Shown here piece after piece: positions 61,154-64,000 of a DNA stretch of 64,000 bases; positions within the stretch are counted from its first letter, which is position 1; each line of letters starts with the position of its first letter. Where the stretch lies: NCBI GenBank assembly GCA_016125045.1, contig WGML01000003.1, forward strand, positions 124,001-188,000, in the 5' to 3' direction. A model generated the notes under the pieces. That model was not told the DNA's origin and searched no databases. It saw nothing but the letters and a program-made list of their open reading frames with translations. The position numbers and the translations under genes were made by a program. Source of the DNA: a bacterium. Its GTDB lineage: Bacteria > Pseudomonadota > Alphaproteobacteria > Caulobacterales > Hyphomonadaceae.

Positions 61154-61275
61154 GGCGGACCCTCGATCTGGATGACGCCCTCACATACGCTTTTGCCGCC
61201 GGCTGAGTGATCAAGGAATGTCACGTCGCCGTGAGACCGTCGGTTCGGTTCGCGGGTCTCGGTCACGCTTGAGGG

Positions 61276-63063
61276 TCAGTAGACCCGCGCTTTCGGCTTG
61301 ATGTACTCGATGTCGTTGGACAGCGTGTAGTCATGCACCGGGCGATAGTCGATCTTCACCGCGCCGTCCGACGACACCCAGGCGAGGGTGTGCTTCATCC
61401 ATTCGCCGTCATCCCGCTCGGGGAAGTCCTCGCGTGCGTGGGCGCCACGGCTTTCCTTCCGGTTCGCTGCGGAATTCACTGTGGCCACCGCCTGCAGGAT
61501 GAGGTTGTCGAACTCCAGCGTTTCGACGAGATCGGTGTTCCAGATCATCCCCCGATCCCGGACGGCGATCTCGCTGGCGCTGGCATGAACGCGCGCGATC
61601 TTCTGGACTCCTTCCTCCAGCACTTCGCCGGTCCGGAAGACCGCGCAATTGGTTTGCATCGCCCGCTGCATTTCGAGGCGCAGTTTCGCTGTCGGAGCAT
61701 CGCCGTCGGCAAAGCGCATCCGGTCAAACCGCGCGAGGGAAGCTTCGCCCGCGTTCTTCGGCAGATCGGCTTGCGACGCCCCCGGGTCGAGCACCTCGCC
61801 GCAGCGCAATCCCGACGCGCGGCCGAAGACGACGAGGTCGATCAGCGAGTTGGAGCCGAGCCGGTTGGCGCCGTGCACCGAAACACATGCGGCTTCACCC
61901 ACCGCCATCAGTCCGGGGACGATCTTGTCCGGATCGCCGTTCGCCTTGGTCAGCACCTCGCCATGATAGTTCGTGGGAATGCCGCCCATGTTGTAGTGCA
62001 CAGTCGGGAGAACCGGGATCGGTTCCTTGGTGACATCGACTCCGGCGAAAACTTTCGCGCTCTCCGAAATCCCTGGCAACCGCTGGGCGAGCACTTTGGG
62101 ATCGAGGTGGTCGAGATGCAGGTGGATGTGATCGCCGCTGGCTCCGACACCGCGCCCCTCGCGGATCTCGATCGTCATGGCTCGGGAGACCACGTCCCGC
62201 GAGGCGAGATCCTTGGCGGACGGCGCATAACGCTCCATGAACCGCTCACCCTGCGAATTGGTCAGATATCCGCCTTCGCCGCGGGCGCCCTCGGTAATGA
62301 GGCAGCCGGCGCCGTAGATGCCGGTCGGGTGGAACTGCACGAACTCCATGTCCTGCAGCGGGAGCCCCGCGCGCAGCACCATCGCGTTGCCGTCGCCTGT
62401 GCAGGTATGGGCGGAGGTCGCGGAGAAATAGGCGCGGCCGTATCCGCCCGTTGCGAGGATCACGCGCTGCGCTCGGTAGCGATGGAGCGATCCATCGTCG
62501 AGTTTCCAGGCGGTCACCCCGCGACATGCGCCTTCCTCGTCCATGATCAGGTCAAGCGCGAAGAACTCGATGAAGAAATCGACGTCGTATTTCAGGGACT
62601 GGCCATAGAGCGTGTGCAGGAGGGCGTGTCCGGTCCGGTCGGCGGCGGCGCAGGGGCGCTGGAGGGGCGCCCCGCCGAAATTCTTGGTCATTCCTCCGAA
62701 GGCGCGCTGATAAATCTTGCCGTCTTCGGTTCGGGAGAAGGGCACTCCCCAGTGCTCAAGTTCGTAGACCGCGTCCGGGGCGTGGCGGCAGAGATACTCG
62801 ATCGCGTCCTGGTCGCCGAGCCAGTCGGCGCCTTTGACCGTATCATACATGTGCCAGCGCCAGTCATCCGGGCTCATATTGCCGAGCGATGCGGATATTC
62901 CGCCCTGAGCGGCGACGGTGTGCGAGCGGGTCGGGAACACTTTCGAGATGCAGGCCGTCCGCAGTCCAGCCTGCGCGCATCCGAGAGCCGCACGGAGCCC
63001 GGAGCCCCCGGCGCCCACGACAACCACGTCGTAGGTGTGATCGGTCCACGTGTAAGTGGTCAT
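61276..63063 (-). CDS. sdhA: Succinate dehydrogenase flavoprotein subunit SdhA
   Basis: This 595-residue flavoprotein oxidises succinate to fumarate in complex II. The dinucleotide-binding motif is [19 protein letters not shown], the FAD-linking His is in [11 protein letters not shown], and the catalytic region is [22 protein letters not shown]. Later come [13 protein letters not shown] and [19 protein letters not shown], then the C-terminal [21 protein letters not shown]. It follows sdhD after 30 nt. Confidence 0.98.
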   Translation of the reverse strand: MTTYTWTDHTYDVVVVGAGGSGLRAALGCAQAGLRTACISKVFPTRSHTVAAQGGISASLGNMSPDDWRWHMYDTVKGADWLGDQDAIEYLCRHAPDAVYELEHWGVPFSRTEDGKIYQRAFGGMTKNFGGAPLQRPCAAADRTGHALLHTLYGQSLKYDVDFFIEFFALDLIMDEEGACRGVTAWKLDDGSLHRYRAQRVILATGGYGRAYFSATSAHTCTGDGNAMVLRAGLPLQDMEFVQFHPTGIYGAGCLITEGARGEGGYLTNSQGERFMERYAPSAKDLASRDVVSRAMTIEIREGRGVGASGDHIHLHLDHLDPKVLAQRLPGISESAKVFAGVDVTKEPIPVLPTVHYNMGGIPTNYHGEVLTKANGDPDKIVPGLMAVGEAACVSVHGANRLGSNSLIDLVVFGRASGLRCGEVLDPGASQADLPKNAGEASLARFDRMRFADGDAPTAKLRLEMQRAMQTNCAVFRTGEVLEEGVQKIARVHASASEIAVRDRGMIWNTDLVETLEFDNLILQAVATVNSAANRKESRGAHAREDFPERDDGEWMKHTLAWVSSDGAVKIDYRPVHDYTLSNDIEYIKPKARVY

Positions 63064-63093
63064 AATGTTGCGTCCTTGCGAACTCTCAAGTGA

Positions 63094-63477
63094 TCAACCG
63101 GCGATCTTCAGAACCGAGAACGCCGCGACTGCGAACAGGAATACGCAGACGAACGTGTTCAGGATGAGCAGCACGGCGCGTGTGGTCGTTCGGCCGATAT
63201 AATCCTCGATCACCACCTGCATGCCGAGGCGCATGTGATACAGGCTCGCCGCGACCGTGAGCGTGATGAGCACCGCGTTGAAGGGCGTCCCGATCCAGGC
63301 CGTCGCGTCCTCATAGCCGCCGCGAACCGCCGACAGGAGCGACAACAACATCCAGGGAACGAGCACGATCAGCGCGAGGGCGGACACACGCTGGGTGATG
63401 AAATGATGCGCGCCTTCCTTTGCGGGCCCGAGGCCCCGGACACGAGCGAGCGGCGTCCTGAGCGATGGCTGGGTCAT
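63094..63477 (-). CDS. sdhD: Succinate dehydrogenase membrane anchor SdhD
   Basis: This 127-residue protein has three transmembrane helices (ALALIVLVPWMLLSLLSAV, FNAVLITLTVAASLYHMRLG, AVLLILNTFVCVFLFAVAAF) and the heme-b His in LYHMRLGMQVVIEDYIG. With SdhC it forms the quinone and heme site. The start at 63477 overlaps sdhC by ATGA. Confidence 0.95.
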   Translation of the reverse strand: MTQPSLRTPLARVRGLGPAKEGAHHFITQRVSALALIVLVPWMLLSLLSAVRGGYEDATAWIGTPFNAVLITLTVAASLYHMRLGMQVVIEDYIGRTTTRAVLLILNTFVCVFLFAVAAFSVLKIAG

Positions 63478-63893
63478 GATGCGATCCCGGAGAAGACGGG
63501 CGTCAGTCCGGCGAGCACCCAGATCGCAACCGAAATGGCTACCCCGCCCAGCAGCGTCAGAACGCTGGTTGCGTTGGCTGTCTTCGGGTCGAAGCCAGTC
63601 CCGAGATCAAGCGCCAGGTGGCGAACGCCATTGAGCAGATGATAGCTGATCGACACCGTGAAGCCGAACAATACGAGCTGGCCGAGAAGCGATCCCGCGA
63701 GGTCGGCAAACAGTCTGTAGGCGTAGGATCCCGAGGCGGCGGCGAACAGCCACCCGACGATCATCATGGCGCCGATATAGTTTCCGACTCCCGTGGCGCG
63801 GTGGAGGATGGAGCCGAGCATCGTGACATGCCAGCGCCAGACCTGAAGATGCGGCGATTTAGGACGCGTATCGGTCCAGCCGGTTTGAGACAT
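63474..63893 (-). CDS. sdhC: Succinate dehydrogenase cytochrome b556 subunit SdhC
   Basis: This 139-residue protein starts at the ATG at 63893 (AGGGA 7 nt upstream). It has RPKSPHLQVWRWHVTMLGSI and the quinone-site LHRATGVGNYIGAMMIVGWL, then the heme His in SISYHLLNGVRHLALDLG. Three transmembrane helices are seen. An ATG at 63947 is in frame but lacks a good ribosome site. It opens the sdhCDA run. Confidence 0.96.
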   Translation of the reverse strand: MSQTGWTDTRPKSPHLQVWRWHVTMLGSILHRATGVGNYIGAMMIVGWLFAAASGSYAYRLFADLAGSLLGQLVLFGFTVSISYHLLNGVRHLALDLGTGFDPKTANATSVLTLLGGVAISVAIWVLAGLTPVFSGIAS

Positions 63894-63968
63894 TTCGTTA
63901 TCCCTGAACGGGCGAGACGCGCTTGTGCGTCGAGTCAGTTTGCCCATGCACTCTTTGACGCTACACTG

Positions 63969-63996
63969 CTTCTATTGGCGAGCGAAGGCGTGTCAA
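63969..63996 (-). promoter_or_regulatory. Putative sigma70-type promoter of sdhC
   Basis: On the minus strand TTGACA (63996-63991) is followed after 16 nt by TAGAAG (63974-63969), about 75 nt before the sdhC ATG. The -35 box is perfect; the -10 is weak. Confidence 0.5.
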
Positions 63997-64000
63997 CGCG

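Noticed and set aside
61195-61270. Inverted repeat with GAGACC and GGTCTC arms between the DsbA-like gene and sdhA as a terminator
   Set aside because: The stem is only 6 bp with a long loop and there is no T-tract, so the support is too weak.
61333-63093. A plus-strand open frame of almost 590 codons opposite sdhA
   Set aside because: It is the antisense of the strongly conserved SdhA and has the Arg/His/Gly-rich composition of a GC-driven shadow frame, with no domain of its own.
1-64000. tRNA, rRNA, insertion sequences, integrases, prophage
   Set aside because: I looked through the intergenic gaps for tRNA-like T-loop and acceptor patterns and through the coding frames for transposase or integrase motifs and found none.

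Overview
The window is GC-rich (roughly two thirds G+C), densely coding DNA from an alphaproteobacterium. The indications are a perfect GTTC-N7-GTTC LexA box ahead of an imuA-imuB-dnaE2 mutagenesis cassette, an alphaproteobacterial-type succinate dehydrogenase, a host-attachment-family protein next to a phasin-like protein, and a Caulobacter/Hyphomonas-style type II secretion system (T2SS). I cannot fix the genus; a Hyphomonadaceae- or Parvularcula-like lineage is my inference. There are no rRNA or tRNA genes, insertion sequences, integrases, phage genes or CRISPR arrays that I could support.

Layout: (1) 1-9 kb: a truncated secreted protein, a methyltransferase, an operon of tesB, a lipoprotein M15 peptidase and a DUF488 protein, then yebC with a PP2C-like phosphatase, then a four-gene redox operon encoding two small membrane proteins, a heme-b/Rieske fusion and an exported Cys-rich protein. 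(2) 9-15 kb: the SOS mutagenesis cassette. (3) 15-37 kb: the most distinctive region. A secreted metzincin protease and its translationally coupled partner sit upstream of a T2SS cluster: a lipid-anchored gspD, a zinc-ribbon methyltransferase with a long C-terminal part, an RgpF-like glycan protein, then gspE-F-G-H-I-J-K-L-M, an HR-domain GspC/GspN-like protein and an STN-like periplasmic protein. A large subtilase converges on the cluster. (4) 37-50 kb: exported proteins, rplS-trmD, an alpha/beta hydrolase lipoprotein, a DAACS transporter, a nitronate monooxygenase, an AGE-family epimerase, a membrane-tethered winged-helix regulator and a PhoD phosphatase. (5) 50-56.6 kb: intergenic palindromic repeats, phasin-like and host-attachment genes, an alkyl-sulfatase-like hydrolase, an esterase lipoprotein, a DJ-1/PfpI protein, a GFA protein and a CoA-transferase. 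(6) 56.6-64 kb: succinate dehydrogenase, with sdhB separated from sdhCDA by a DsbA-like gene, a DUF885 lipoprotein and a SUFU-like gene.

The main new observation is that four exported proteins flanking the T2SS (ending at 1430, 17251, 18876 and starting at 37111) share a two-part, cysteine-paired module of about 250 residues that I do not recognise as a named family. It sits at the C-terminus of two unrelated proteases and forms the body of two non-enzymatic proteins. I infer that these are T2SS cargo and that the module is a common sorting, anchoring or extracellular-interaction domain. Secondary points are a self-piloting (lipidated) secretin, glycan and methyl-transfer genes embedded in the T2SS cluster, and the heme/Rieske/Cys-rich redox operon.
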